Assembly (NCBI RefSeq): GCF_946478785.1
Contig: NZ_CAMLDD010000001.1
Span: 1-64,000 of the forward strand
Length of the DNA: 64,000 bases
Reading direction: 5' to 3'
From: an uncultured Flavobacterium sp.
Lineage (GTDB): Bacteria > Bacteroidota > Bacteroidia > Flavobacteriales > Flavobacteriaceae
Positions within the stretch are counted from its first letter, which is position 1. Each line of letters opens with the position of its first letter. Positions 16,101-23,937 of this stretch are shown piece by piece. Made by a program: the position numbers and the translations under genes. The notes under the pieces were generated by a model, which worked only from the letters and a program-made list of their open reading frames with translations, had not been told where the DNA came from and searched no databases.

Positions 16101-16937
16101 TTATAGATGTAATTCTGTCCCGCATTCATGACAGTATTTTGCATTGTCAAAATGAACTTGGGAGCCACATATCTGGCACGAAGTTTTTGTATTTACAGTG
16201 TTATTCTGGAGATTTTTTTTGGCAAATTCAGCAGTTACGATTCCGGTTGGTACGGCTATGATTCCATAACCCAGAATCATGACCAAAGATGCGACGAATT
16301 GCCCCAGAGGTGTTCCGGGAGAAATGTCACCATAACCAACAGTAGTCAATGTTACGATAGTCCAATAGATACTTATCGGGATACTTGTAAATCCGGTTTT
16401 CTGGCCTTCGATTAAGTACATTAGTGAGCCAATGATTACTGTGGCGATAAGAACAAAATAAATGAAAACAAGGATTTTTTCTTTACTGGCTTCGATTGCT
16501 TCACGAAGCTGAATCGACTGTTGCGAAATTTGCGGAATATGTAATATTTTGAATAATCTAAAGAAACGTAATGCCCTGATTACGGACAAGATACTTGCTC
16601 CAGGGAAAAATATGGACAAATACATGGGCAAAACGGCCAGTAAATCGATAATGCCATAAAAGCTAAAAATATATTTGACTGGTTTTTGAATCGATATAAT
16701 GCGTAAAATATACTCAAGGGTAAAAAAAGCGGTAATAACCCATTCACAAATAAGAAGTTCAGAATGGTATTTTTGGTTTACTCCCTGAACGGTTTCCATC
16801 ATTACCAAAAGGACACTCAATAAAATTAGTCCCAAGAGAACTAAATCGAAAAGTCTTCCTAAAACGGTATTGGTACCGTAAATAATTATTTTTACTTTTG
16901 ATCTGAAGATTTCGTATTTCGATTTTATTTTTTTCAT
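16101..16937 (-). CDS. Voltage-gated-type potassium channel with C-terminal zinc ribbon
   Basis: A 278-residue protein with six membrane segments (about 27-47, 62-82, 88-108, 115-133 as S4-like with spaced Arg/Lys in SVIRALRFFRLFK, 154-174 and 212-235). The potassium selectivity filter TVGYGD is at 199-204, after a pore helix YWTIVTL. The cytosolic end carries a four-cysteine zinc ribbon: C254-x2-C257 and C269-x2-C272. It should be a tetrameric plasma-membrane K+ channel. The zinc ribbon is an unusual addition. The gene is single, ending next to structured element copy 1 and 30 bases downstream of the nuclease gene's end. Confidence 0.87.
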   Translation of the reverse strand: MKKIKSKYEIFRSKVKIIIYGTNTVLGRLFDLVLLGLILLSVLLVMMETVQGVNQKYHSELLICEWVITAFFTLEYILRIISIQKPVKYIFSFYGIIDLLAVLPMYLSIFFPGASILSVIRALRFFRLFKILHIPQISQQSIQLREAIEASKEKILVFIYFVLIATVIIGSLMYLIEGQKTGFTSIPISIYWTIVTLTTVGYGDISPGTPLGQFVASLVMILGYGIIAVPTGIVTAEFAKKNLQNNTVNTKTSCQICGSQVHFDNAKYCHECGTELHL

Positions 16938-16967
16938 ACCTGCTAAGATAAAGAAAATAGGGAAATT

Positions 16968-18329
16968 TTAAAAATAATGAATTTTCAGCGATTTGCTTTT
17001 TCGAATGTAACTTTGAATAATATTTTTTACATCACGGTTGTTCTGCATCGGAATCAGGATGTTTTTAAGGATTTCGATATTGGTAACCTGATAATTCAAG
17101 TCATAATAAGCATATCCTTTATAAACTCCGTTTTCAATTAAAATGGCACTTCTTTCGTTGACATTTCGTCCTCTGTCGAGCAAAATCATATTTTTGTTTT
17201 CAAAGCTGTTTTCAGAGATAAACTGCTGTACTCTTAAGTTATAGGTTTCGGGTGTAACTTCTTGAATGCAAGCACCGTCGCATTCCTTGATTTTGTATTT
17301 AAAACACTCTTTTTTGGTTAGATATAAACCAGTTAATTTTTGACACAAATGATACTTTGCAGTGAACTTAAAAAGCATATTTTTTCCTTCCTGTAAAGAA
17401 ACAAATGATGTAATTTCTTTTTTACGTCCGTCTGCTTTCCCAAGTTTTAAATTTAAATACCCATTTGAATCTTTTTCAACATAAATGGCGAATGGAAAAA
17501 CTGCTTTTTTCTGTGAACGGTTGTGCCTTGGGCGGTTTATTTTTACTTGTTCACTTTCTTTCAGCAAAGCAATTAATTCACTACCGGTTTCTTCATGTGT
17601 TATGGTAAAAACTTCCGTTTGTATTTTTTTGCTTTTAGTCGTAATTCCGGTAAAATGCTGGTTTATTCTTTTTCGGATATTAAGGCTTTTGCCGATGTAA
17701 ATTAAATTTCCGCCTTCGTTATAAATGTAGTAAACACCGGTTTTAGAAGGCATTTGTCCAACCAGGTCTAATAATTTTGGTGAAATACCTTTTTCTATTT
17801 CGAATTTTATAAAATCCTGCACGATTGTTTTTTCCAGGTCTTTTTCGAGCAGCATTTTGAAAAGCTTTGTTGTTGCAATGGCGTCTCCGCTGGCGCGATG
17901 TCGGTCTGCCATTGGAATTCCGAGTGCGCGGACTAATTTTCCTAAGCTGTAAGAAGGCTGTTCCGGAATTAATTTTTTGGCAAGTTCAACTGTGCAAAGT
18001 GTTTTTGCTTCAAAATTATATCCTAAACGTCTGAATTCTGTACGGAGGATCCTGTAATCAAATGAGGCGTTGTGGGCAACAATAATGCAATCTGAAGTTA
18101 TTTCAATAATGCGTTTTGCAACTTCATAAAACTTAGGTGCAGAACTCAGCATAGCATTATTAATTCCGGTTAATTTAACCACAAAAGGCTGAATCGGAAT
18201 TTCAGGATTAACAAGGCTAATGAACTGATCCACTACTTCATGGCCATCAAATTTATAAATGGCGATCTCAGTGATTCCTTCTTCGTTAAACTGGCCTCCA
18301 GTGGTTTCTATGTCTAGTATTGCGTACAT
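16968..18329 (-). CDS. DnaQ-type 3'-5' exonuclease fused to a GIY-YIG nuclease domain
   Basis: The 453-residue protein (from MYAILDIETTGG) has an N-terminal DEDDh exonuclease (about 1-170: LDIETTGG, VAHNASFDYRILR, HRASGDAIAT). A GIY-YIG endonuclease follows (about 200-275: TGVYYIYNEGG and IYIGKSLNIRKRINQHF). The C-terminal part resembles the UvrC/Cho region, with KECDGACI near residue 365. This architecture is known in bacteria and is thought to act in DNA repair, incising like Cho/UvrC and trimming. The ATG at 18327-18329 is chosen because DnaQ folds begin right there; the longer frame adds only MLLLLTLK. Confidence 0.9.
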   Translation of the reverse strand: MYAILDIETTGGQFNEEGITEIAIYKFDGHEVVDQFISLVNPEIPIQPFVVKLTGINNAMLSSAPKFYEVAKRIIEITSDCIIVAHNASFDYRILRTEFRRLGYNFEAKTLCTVELAKKLIPEQPSYSLGKLVRALGIPMADRHRASGDAIATTKLFKMLLEKDLEKTIVQDFIKFEIEKGISPKLLDLVGQMPSKTGVYYIYNEGGNLIYIGKSLNIRKRINQHFTGITTKSKKIQTEVFTITHEETGSELIALLKESEQVKINRPRHNRSQKKAVFPFAIYVEKDSNGYLNLKLGKADGRKKEITSFVSLQEGKNMLFKFTAKYHLCQKLTGLYLTKKECFKYKIKECDGACIQEVTPETYNLRVQQFISENSFENKNMILLDRGRNVNERSAILIENGVYKGYAYYDLNYQVTNIEILKNILIPMQNNRDVKNIIQSYIRKSKSLKIHYF

Positions 18330-18428
18330 TTTTAATGTCAATAACAATAACAAAAATCAATTGCAATGTCAAAAATCAATATTTTAAAATTGAATTTTGT
18401 TATTGATATTGTAATTGTTATCGAAAAA
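18330..18428. repeat. AT-rich simple repeats flanking the four-helix-bundle gene (left)
   Basis: Words such as AATAACAATAACAAAAATCAAT and, in inverse, TTGTTATTGATATTGTAATTG occur several times. Together with 18777-18840 they frame the small gene at 18429. Confidence 0.45.
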
Positions 18429-18776
18429 TTATTTTTTATTATTTATCATTTTTGATGATATTGCGATTAATTCTTCAAGTTCAATTAAGAGTATGTCTCT
18501 TTTTTCAGCGTTTCCTTCCTTAATATAGTCTAATATTTTTAATGAATTTCTAGATTCTTTTAATTCTTTCACAACCAAAGAAACTTTAAAAATAAAATCT
18601 TTATCAGATATTGTTCCTTGAGCTTCTCCAAAATTTAAAGAAGCACTTCCTGATGATCTAATTAACTGATTTTTATAATATTCATTTTCAAATATCTTTT
18701 CGAGTTGTCTGGTAAAGAAAATACATTCTCCGGCAAACCGAACCAATCGATCTTCAAAATTGAATATTTTTTCCAT
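18429..18776 (-). CDS. Four-helix-bundle protein (23S rRNA intervening-sequence family)
   Basis: A 115-residue helical protein with the S23/IVS-family pattern: an early FEDRLVRFAGECIFFTRQLEK helix, the highly typical QLIRSSGSASLNFGEAQG, SLVVKELKESRNSLKIL and the final ELEELIAISSKMIN. Relatives were first seen inside 23S rRNA insertions and include Avd, the accessory protein of diversity-generating retroelements, but no reverse transcriptase or rRNA is present here. The function is unknown. The gene is bracketed on both sides by short A/T simple repeats, which suggests insertion as a cassette. ATG start at the first helix. Confidence 0.85.
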   Translation of the reverse strand: MEKIFNFEDRLVRFAGECIFFTRQLEKIFENEYYKNQLIRSSGSASLNFGEAQGTISDKDFIFKVSLVVKELKESRNSLKILDYIKEGNAEKRDILLIELEELIAISSKMINNKK

Positions 18777-18840
18777 TTAAATATTGTAATTGATTTTTGC
18801 TATTGCCATTGCCATTGATTTTTGTAATTGATTTTGAATT
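18777..18840. repeat. Simple repeats flanking the four-helix-bundle gene (right)
   Basis: Tandem CCATTG units and two copies of TTGATTTTTG / ATTGATTTTG lie between the small gene and yggS. They carry the same vocabulary, reversed, as the block at 18330-18428. Confidence 0.5.
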
Positions 18841-19518
18841 TTAACGACCTCCAAAAATGCTGCTTCCAATGCGAATCATTGTACTGCCACATTCTATTGC
18901 AAGTTGGTAATCTCCGGACATTCCCATTGATATTGTTGAAAAATCATCCATTGCAGGGGCGCATTGCGGTGCGTCTTTTTGTTGTTGGATTGAATCAAAA
19001 ATGGATTTTAAATGGGCAAATTCTTTTTTAATTTGGTTTTCATTTTCTGTGAAAGTAGCCATTCCCATCAAACCTAAGATACGAATATTTTTCAACTCTC
19101 TGAATTCTGAAGAAGTTAAAAGTTCGTTTAATTCTTTTTCGTCCAAGCCAAATTTTGATTCTTCTTCGGCAATATGTATTTGAAGAAGACAATCTATTGT
19201 TCTGTTATTTTTTAAAGCCTGTTTGTTGATTTCCTGTAATAATTTTAAACTGTCAACACCATGGATCAAACTGACAAACGGTGCCATAATTTTTACTTTA
19301 TTCGACTGAACATGACCAATCATATGCCATTGAATGTCTTTGGGCATTTGTTCGTGTTTTTCAGCCATTTCCTGAATCTTGTTTTCGCCAAAAATGCGCT
19401 GTCCGGCTTCATAAGCCTGCATTAAATCTGAAACAGGTTTGGTTTTAGAAACTGCAACAAGGGTTACATTTTCTGGTAATGTGGATTTTATTTTGATAAG
19501 GTTTTGTGCGATTGACAT
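18841..19518 (-). CDS. YggS-family PLP homeostasis protein
   Basis: A 225-residue protein of the YggS/PROSC family, which bind pyridoxal phosphate and keep its level balanced but show no enzymatic activity. It has the PLP lysine in LVAVSKTKP, then FGENKIQEM, IGHVQSNKVK and the C-terminal MGMSGDYQLAIECGSTMIRIGSSIFG phosphate-binding block. It is complete and of normal length. Its ATG overlaps by one base the stop codon of the upstream membrane-protein gene at 19518-19826, so both are read from one mRNA. Confidence 0.93.
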   Translation of the reverse strand: MSIAQNLIKIKSTLPENVTLVAVSKTKPVSDLMQAYEAGQRIFGENKIQEMAEKHEQMPKDIQWHMIGHVQSNKVKIMAPFVSLIHGVDSLKLLQEINKQALKNNRTIDCLLQIHIAEEESKFGLDEKELNELLTSSEFRELKNIRILGLMGMATFTENENQIKKEFAHLKSIFDSIQQQKDAPQCAPAMDDFSTISMGMSGDYQLAIECGSTMIRIGSSIFGGR

Positions 19519-19826
19519 TATTTTTTTATTTTATCGTAAAAATGTTTTACAGCAAATTGAATAAGTATTAATAAGAACAATGAAAAAATGCAAAAAAGTA
19601 TTACTGTCACAATTCCAATTAATGGATTCATGCATTTTCTTGTACTAGTTTCTATCATTTTCAGATTCATGTAGAAAACAATAATTGAAAATAGTATTTG
19701 AGATAAAAAACTAATCCTACTAAGATTTCCCAAAGATAAATTAGTTTTTTTTGATATAGAAAATATCCCAAATATTAGCTGAAACATGAAAGGCAAGAAT
19801 ATTGAAATAGAGATAATTCTGTACAC
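19518..19826 (-). CDS. Small membrane protein of unknown function
   Basis: The 102-residue protein has three hydrophobic stretches (about 5-22, 38-56 and 66-92) separated by short polar loops. I do not recognise a family. The stop codon overlaps the yggS start by one base, and the gene starts six bases downstream of the dehydrogenase stop, so it appears to belong to the same operon. The tight spacing supports real coding. There is no signal for a specific function. Confidence 0.7.
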   Translation of the reverse strand: MYRIISISIFLPFMFQLIFGIFSISKKTNLSLGNLSRISFLSQILFSIIVFYMNLKMIETSTRKCMNPLIGIVTVILFCIFSLFLLILIQFAVKHFYDKIKK

Positions 19827-19831
19827 CGTTA

Positions 19832-20725
19832 TTATTTATTTATAAACTGTTTAGAAACTTTCTCAGCCTTTTTGCTTTCACTATAATCATAAAATCCTTC
19901 TCCTGATTTCACGCCTAATTTTCCGGCTCTTACCATATTAACCAACAATGGGCAAGGGGCATATTTTGGGTTTTTAAAACCTTCGTACATTACATTTAAA
20001 ATAGCAAGACAAACGTCAAGACCAATAAAGTCAGCTAATTGAAGAGGTCCCATTGGATGTCCCATTCCTAATTTCATTACCGTATCAATTTCGTAAACCC
20101 CGGCTACTTTATTATATAACGTTTCAATTGCCTCATTTAGCATAGGCATCAAAATTCTGTTGGCGACAAAACCAGGATAATCGTTAACTTCAACAGGAGT
20201 TTTTCCTAATTTTTCAGATAAATCCATGATGATTCTAGTCACTTCATCGCTGGTATTGTATCCGCGAATGATTTCGACTAATTTCATAATGGGAACCGGA
20301 TTCATAAAATGCATTCCGATAACTCTTTCCGGATGCGCAACAACAGCTCCAATTTGCGTAATCGAAATAGAGGAAGTATTAGTTGCTAAAATTGTATTAT
20401 GCGAACAAGCTTCGTTTAATTGTTTGAAGATATTTAGTTTAAATTCAACGTTTTCGGTTGCAGCTTCCACTACCAAATCAACACCAACAACACCATCTTT
20501 GATATCCGTATACGTAATAATATTGGTAATAGTTTTGGCAACATCTTCTTGTGTGATTGTTCCTTTAGCTAACATTCGTTCCAGATTTGCAGCAATTGTT
20601 GCCATTCCTTTGTCTAATGATTTCTCAGAAACATCAATCAGTTTTACAGTAAAACCACTTTGAGCAAAAGTATGGGCAATTCCGTTCCCCATTGTACCTG
20701 CACCAATTACAGCTATCGTTTTCAT
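19832..20725 (-). CDS. 3-hydroxybutyryl-CoA / 3-hydroxyacyl-CoA dehydrogenase
   Basis: A 297-residue NAD-dependent dehydrogenase. The N-terminal Rossmann motif is IGAGTMGNGIAHTFAQ. ATNTSSISITQIG and GMHFMNPVPIMKLVEII (catalytic His in GMHF) are the family signatures, and the C-terminal helical dimer domain contains GHPMGPLQLADFIGLD. It oxidises 3-hydroxyacyl-CoA (typically hydroxybutyryl-CoA) to 3-ketoacyl-CoA, in fatty-acid breakdown or butyrate-type metabolism. It lies in a minus-strand cluster with the small membrane protein and yggS. Confidence 0.92.
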   Translation of the reverse strand: MKTIAVIGAGTMGNGIAHTFAQSGFTVKLIDVSEKSLDKGMATIAANLERMLAKGTITQEDVAKTITNIITYTDIKDGVVGVDLVVEAATENVEFKLNIFKQLNEACSHNTILATNTSSISITQIGAVVAHPERVIGMHFMNPVPIMKLVEIIRGYNTSDEVTRIIMDLSEKLGKTPVEVNDYPGFVANRILMPMLNEAIETLYNKVAGVYEIDTVMKLGMGHPMGPLQLADFIGLDVCLAILNVMYEGFKNPKYAPCPLLVNMVRAGKLGVKSGEGFYDYSESKKAEKVSKQFINK

Positions 20726-20814
20726 TCTATTTTGGTATTTAAATTTTAAAAGTTAAGGTTTAAAGTGACTTTTTTGCCAGCTTTAAACCTTAAAAATAAT
20801 GAGTGTATGTTGTA

Positions 20815-21780
20815 CTATTTATCGAAACAATCAATAATTTGATAGGCCACTCTTAATGCATCTGTTGCTTGTTCCAATGTTACAACAGGGGTAGAATTAT
20901 TATTTATCGAATCAGCAAATGAATTTAATTCGTCTAAAATGGCATTGTTTTGTTCAACATCCGGATTAGTGAAATAGATTTGTTTTTTTATACCTTCGGC
21001 ATTTTGCAGGATCATATCAAAATCTCCCGGAACTTCAGGAGCATCTTTCATCCGGACTACTTCACATTTTTTCTCCAGAAAGTCAACCGAAATATAGGCG
21101 TCTTTTTGAAAGAAACGTGTTTTGCGCATGTTTTTCATCGAAATTCGGCTTGCGGTTAAATTGGCAACACAGCCATTTTCGAATTCAATTCTGGCGTTGG
21201 CAATATCCGGAGTTTCGCTAATTACAGAAACGCCGCTGGCATTGATGTTTTTTACAGGTGATTTCACAACGCTTAAAATGGCGTCAATATCATGAATCAT
21301 TAAGTCTAAAACCACCGGAACATCAGTACCACGAGGATTAAACTCTGCCAAACGATGTGTTTCAATGAACATCGGATTTTCGATCATGTTTTTGGTAGCA
21401 ATAAACGCGGGATTAAAACGCTCAACATGACCAACCTGACCTTTTACATTGTATTCATTTGCCAAAGCGATAATTTCTTCGGCTTCCGCGACAGTATTGG
21501 CAATTGGTTTTTCTATAAAGATGTGTTTTCCTGATTTAATAGCTACTTTTGCACATTTGTAGTGCGAAAGTGTTGGGGTTACAATATCGATTACATCCAC
21601 GGCGTGGATTAATTTTGCAATTGTGTTGAAGTTTTTATAGCCGAATTCTTTTGAGATTCTTTCGGCATTTTCCTGATTTTCATCATAAAATCCAACTAAT
21701 TCATATTTGTCAGATTGTTGTAATAAGCGTAAATGTATTTTACCAAGATGACCCGCACCTAAAACTCCTACTTTTAACAT
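20815..21780 (-). CDS. Gfo/Idh/MocA family oxidoreductase
   Basis: A 321-residue NAD(P)-dependent oxidoreductase with the N-terminal nucleotide motif VGVLGAGHLGKIHLRLL and the family's EKPIA in HIFIEKPIANTV. The second half is the alpha/beta substrate domain (VGHVERFNPAF, DLMIHDIDAILSV, where the HD is a usual active-site pair). The substrate (often a sugar or inositol derivative) cannot be named. The ATG at 21778-21780 is chosen because the Rossmann strand begins there; the longer frame adds a hydrophobic, unlikely prefix. Divergent from pcm. Confidence 0.88.
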   Translation of the reverse strand: MLKVGVLGAGHLGKIHLRLLQQSDKYELVGFYDENQENAERISKEFGYKNFNTIAKLIHAVDVIDIVTPTLSHYKCAKVAIKSGKHIFIEKPIANTVAEAEEIIALANEYNVKGQVGHVERFNPAFIATKNMIENPMFIETHRLAEFNPRGTDVPVVLDLMIHDIDAILSVVKSPVKNINASGVSVISETPDIANARIEFENGCVANLTASRISMKNMRKTRFFQKDAYISVDFLEKKCEVVRMKDAPEVPGDFDMILQNAEGIKKQIYFTNPDVEQNNAILDELNSFADSINNNSTPVVTLEQATDALRVAYQIIDCFDK

Positions 21781-21873
21781 GTGAATGTATTTTAAACAAA
21801 AATAGAATTTATTTGTTGAAAGTGAAAATGATTGTAACAAAGATTTAGCGATTTAATAATTAAGAATCAATAT

Positions 21874-21902
21874 TTGATTTACTATTTTGTTTCTTAATTT
21901 TG
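21874..21902 (+). promoter_or_regulatory. Promoter for pcm
   Basis: TTG (21874-21876), 18 bases, TAATTTTG (21895-21902): both boxes and the spacing agree with the Bacteroidota housekeeping promoter. Because the -7 box covers 21900-21902, the TTG there cannot be the pcm start codon; the next in-frame TTG at 21924 can. Confidence 0.6.
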
Positions 21903-21923
21903 CCAAAAATAAATAAGCTCATT

Positions 21924-22565
21924 TTGAAAGATACTGCCAAACATCAAGGACTTCGCAATCAATTAGTAAGCACTTTAGAACAAAAAGGAATTACTGATAA
22001 AGCAGTTTTGGATGCGATAAAAAAAATCCCAAGACACCTTTTTTTAAATTCAAGTTTTGAAGATTATGCTTATCAGGACAAAGCATTTCCTATAGGTGCG
22101 GGGCAAACTATTTCGCAACCTTATACAGTTGCGTTCCAATCGCAGTTATTAGAAGTTAAAAAGGACCATAAAATTTTGGAAATTGGAACCGGATCAGGTT
22201 ACCAGACTGCTGTTTTGTTTATGCTTGGCGCTAAAGTGTATAGTGTGGAGAGACAGAACGAATTGTTTAAACAAACTTCGATTTTATTTCCCAAATTAAA
22301 TATCAGGCCAAAACATCTTTCGTTTGGTGATGGTTACAAGGGGTTGCCAAATCATGCTCCGTTTGACAGTATTATTGTTACGGCGGGCGCACCGATCATT
22401 CCAAAACCATTAATGGCACAATTAAAAATAGGAGGAAGGCTTGTTATTCCGTTAGGGGAAGATGTTCAGATTATGACTTTGTTAATTCGAAAAAACGAAA
22501 CCCAATTCGAGAAGCATGAATTTGGAGAGTTTCGATTTGTTCCTTTATTGGAAGATAAAAATTAG
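21924..22565 (+). CDS. pcm: Protein-L-isoaspartate O-methyltransferase
   Basis: The enzyme methylates isoaspartyl residues of aged proteins so they can be repaired. It has the family's PRHLFLNSSFEDYAYQD, GQTISQPYTVAFQSQLLEV and SAM motif ILEIGTGSGYQTAVLF, then FDSIIVTAGAP. I start it at the TTG at 21924 (K-D-T-A-K-H-Q-G follows), which matches how relatives begin (M-K/R-D-T-x-K-H-Q-G) and sits about 20 bases after a good promoter box. The longer frame to 21900 would begin inside that box. This gives 213 residues, close to the family length. Confidence 0.9.
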   Translation: MKDTAKHQGLRNQLVSTLEQKGITDKAVLDAIKKIPRHLFLNSSFEDYAYQDKAFPIGAGQTISQPYTVAFQSQLLEVKKDHKILEIGTGSGYQTAVLFMLGAKVYSVERQNELFKQTSILFPKLNIRPKHLSFGDGYKGLPNHAPFDSIIVTAGAPIIPKPLMAQLKIGGRLVIPLGEDVQIMTLLIRKNETQFEKHEFGEFRFVPLLEDKN

Positions 22566-22585
22566 AAAGGATTTGCAGCTTAAAT

Positions 22586-22683
22586 CACAGTTTTTGCCAT
22601 TCCATAGGAATCAACTTCATATAATTTATAAATTGGATTCCTATAGAATGATGAAAACGTGTTTATTTCAATTAAAAACTGTG
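22586..22683. repeat. Large nested inverted repeat between pcm and the ABC gene
   Basis: The outer arms are CACAGTTTTT (22586-22595) and AAAAACTGTG (22674-22683). The inner arms are CATTCCATAGGAATC (22598-22612) and GATTCCTATAGAATG (22636-22650), with one mismatch. It may act as a two-way terminator for the convergent genes or be a small mobile repeat. Confidence 0.6.
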
Positions 22684-23916
22684 TTATTTAATTCTCCCAA
22701 CTGATCCCGTAGCAGAAGGAATAAGTTCAAAAACAGAAGTAGGAGCAAGACCTGATTCAATTCTGTGGGAAACATACAAAATGGCCACATTAGTTTCCTG
22801 TTTGATCGTGTTGATAAGCTGAATAACTAAATCAACATTTTCATCATCCAGACCTTCAACAGGTTCGTCTAAAATTAATAAAGGAGGATGTTTTAAAACT
22901 GCACGAACTATCAACGCTACTCTTTGCTGTCCTACCGAAAAATCAATAAAACGCTTTTTCCGTAATGCTGTCATTTCGATAACTTCCAGCCATTGCGCTA
23001 CTATTTGTTTTTGCAGCGTCGTTGGTTCAATATACAATCCAATGGAATCAAAAAATCCGGAAAGAATCATTTCCTCCAGAGTGTGGCTTTTTTGAAATAA
23101 ATCCATCATGGCAGTAGTGTAGATTCCGATCTGCTTTTTAATTTCCCAAACGCTTTCGCCGCTTCCTTTTTTTCTTCCGAATAAAAATAAATCCTGACCG
23201 AATCCTTTTGGATTATCACCTGTTATCAGAGACAAAATAGTACTTTTTCCGGAGCCGTTAGGACCAATTAACTGCCAGAATTCACCTTGTTTAATCGTCC
23301 ATGAGATGTTATCAATGATTTTTCGATCCTCATAACTTACTGAAACGCTATCCATTTTTATTAATACACTTTCGTGAAAGGTACTCAGTTCCAAGGCCTT
23401 TGGAATGGCAGCTGAATTCAGAGTTTTAAAATGATTTTCAGTTTTTGAAATTGGATATAATGTAAACGAATTGTCTTTGATCTGGACTTTATTAGGAACA
23501 AATTCCATTAAATCAACCGTACGATTTATCAATTGAATAATGGAAATAGTATCTGTAAGTTTTTCTAAAGAAAGTGCCAAAGCCACACGCGAAGCCTGGT
23601 CTAAATGGTCAAAAGGATTATCAAAAATGATAAAATCCGGATTTTGGCCGATACAGTATTTTAAGAATTCTTTTTTGCGTTCGCCTGATGAAAAAGTACG
23701 CAATTGCCTGTGTGATTCGGGAGAAGCTTCTACGCTTTGATACTGATATTCTCTTTCGATAAATTTTTCTATTGAAATATCTGAGAATAAAATTCCTTTT
23801 TGGTTATTAAAAACAGCCAGTTCTTCTGTGGCTTCTCCGGAAAGTAAGGTATCTATAAACTTTTTTTTATTTACCTGATTGGTTAAAAGGATGTCCCAAT
23901 GTTGTTTTTGATGCAT
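22684..23916 (-). CDS. ModF-like double ABC ATPase with a degenerate first domain
   Basis: A 410-residue cytosolic protein of two ABC ATPase domains without membrane segments. The second (about 195-400) is complete: Walker A LIGPNGSGKST, signature FSVGQQR, Walker B LLILDEPVEGLDD. The first (about 1-165) keeps a signature (FSSGERKK) and a Walker B-like FIIFDNPFDHLD (Asn where Glu is usual) but has no Walker A loop. E. coli ModF (PhrA) has a related double-ABC layout. No modABC transporter is adjacent, so a molybdate role is only a guess. It lies 21 bases downstream of the sulfurtransferase. Confidence 0.83.
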   Translation of the reverse strand: MHQKQHWDILLTNQVNKKKFIDTLLSGEATEELAVFNNQKGILFSDISIEKFIEREYQYQSVEASPESHRQLRTFSSGERKKEFLKYCIGQNPDFIIFDNPFDHLDQASRVALALSLEKLTDTISIIQLINRTVDLMEFVPNKVQIKDNSFTLYPISKTENHFKTLNSAAIPKALELSTFHESVLIKMDSVSVSYEDRKIIDNISWTIKQGEFWQLIGPNGSGKSTILSLITGDNPKGFGQDLFLFGRKKGSGESVWEIKKQIGIYTTAMMDLFQKSHTLEEMILSGFFDSIGLYIEPTTLQKQIVAQWLEVIEMTALRKKRFIDFSVGQQRVALIVRAVLKHPPLLILDEPVEGLDDENVDLVIQLINTIKQETNVAILYVSHRIESGLAPTSVFELIPSATGSVGRIK

Positions 23917-23937
23917 TATGTATTTCTTGAAAGGATA

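Noticed and set aside
18429..18776. Diversity-generating retroelement accessory (Avd)
   Set aside because: There is no reverse transcriptase, template repeat or variable-repeat gene nearby; only the fold family matches.
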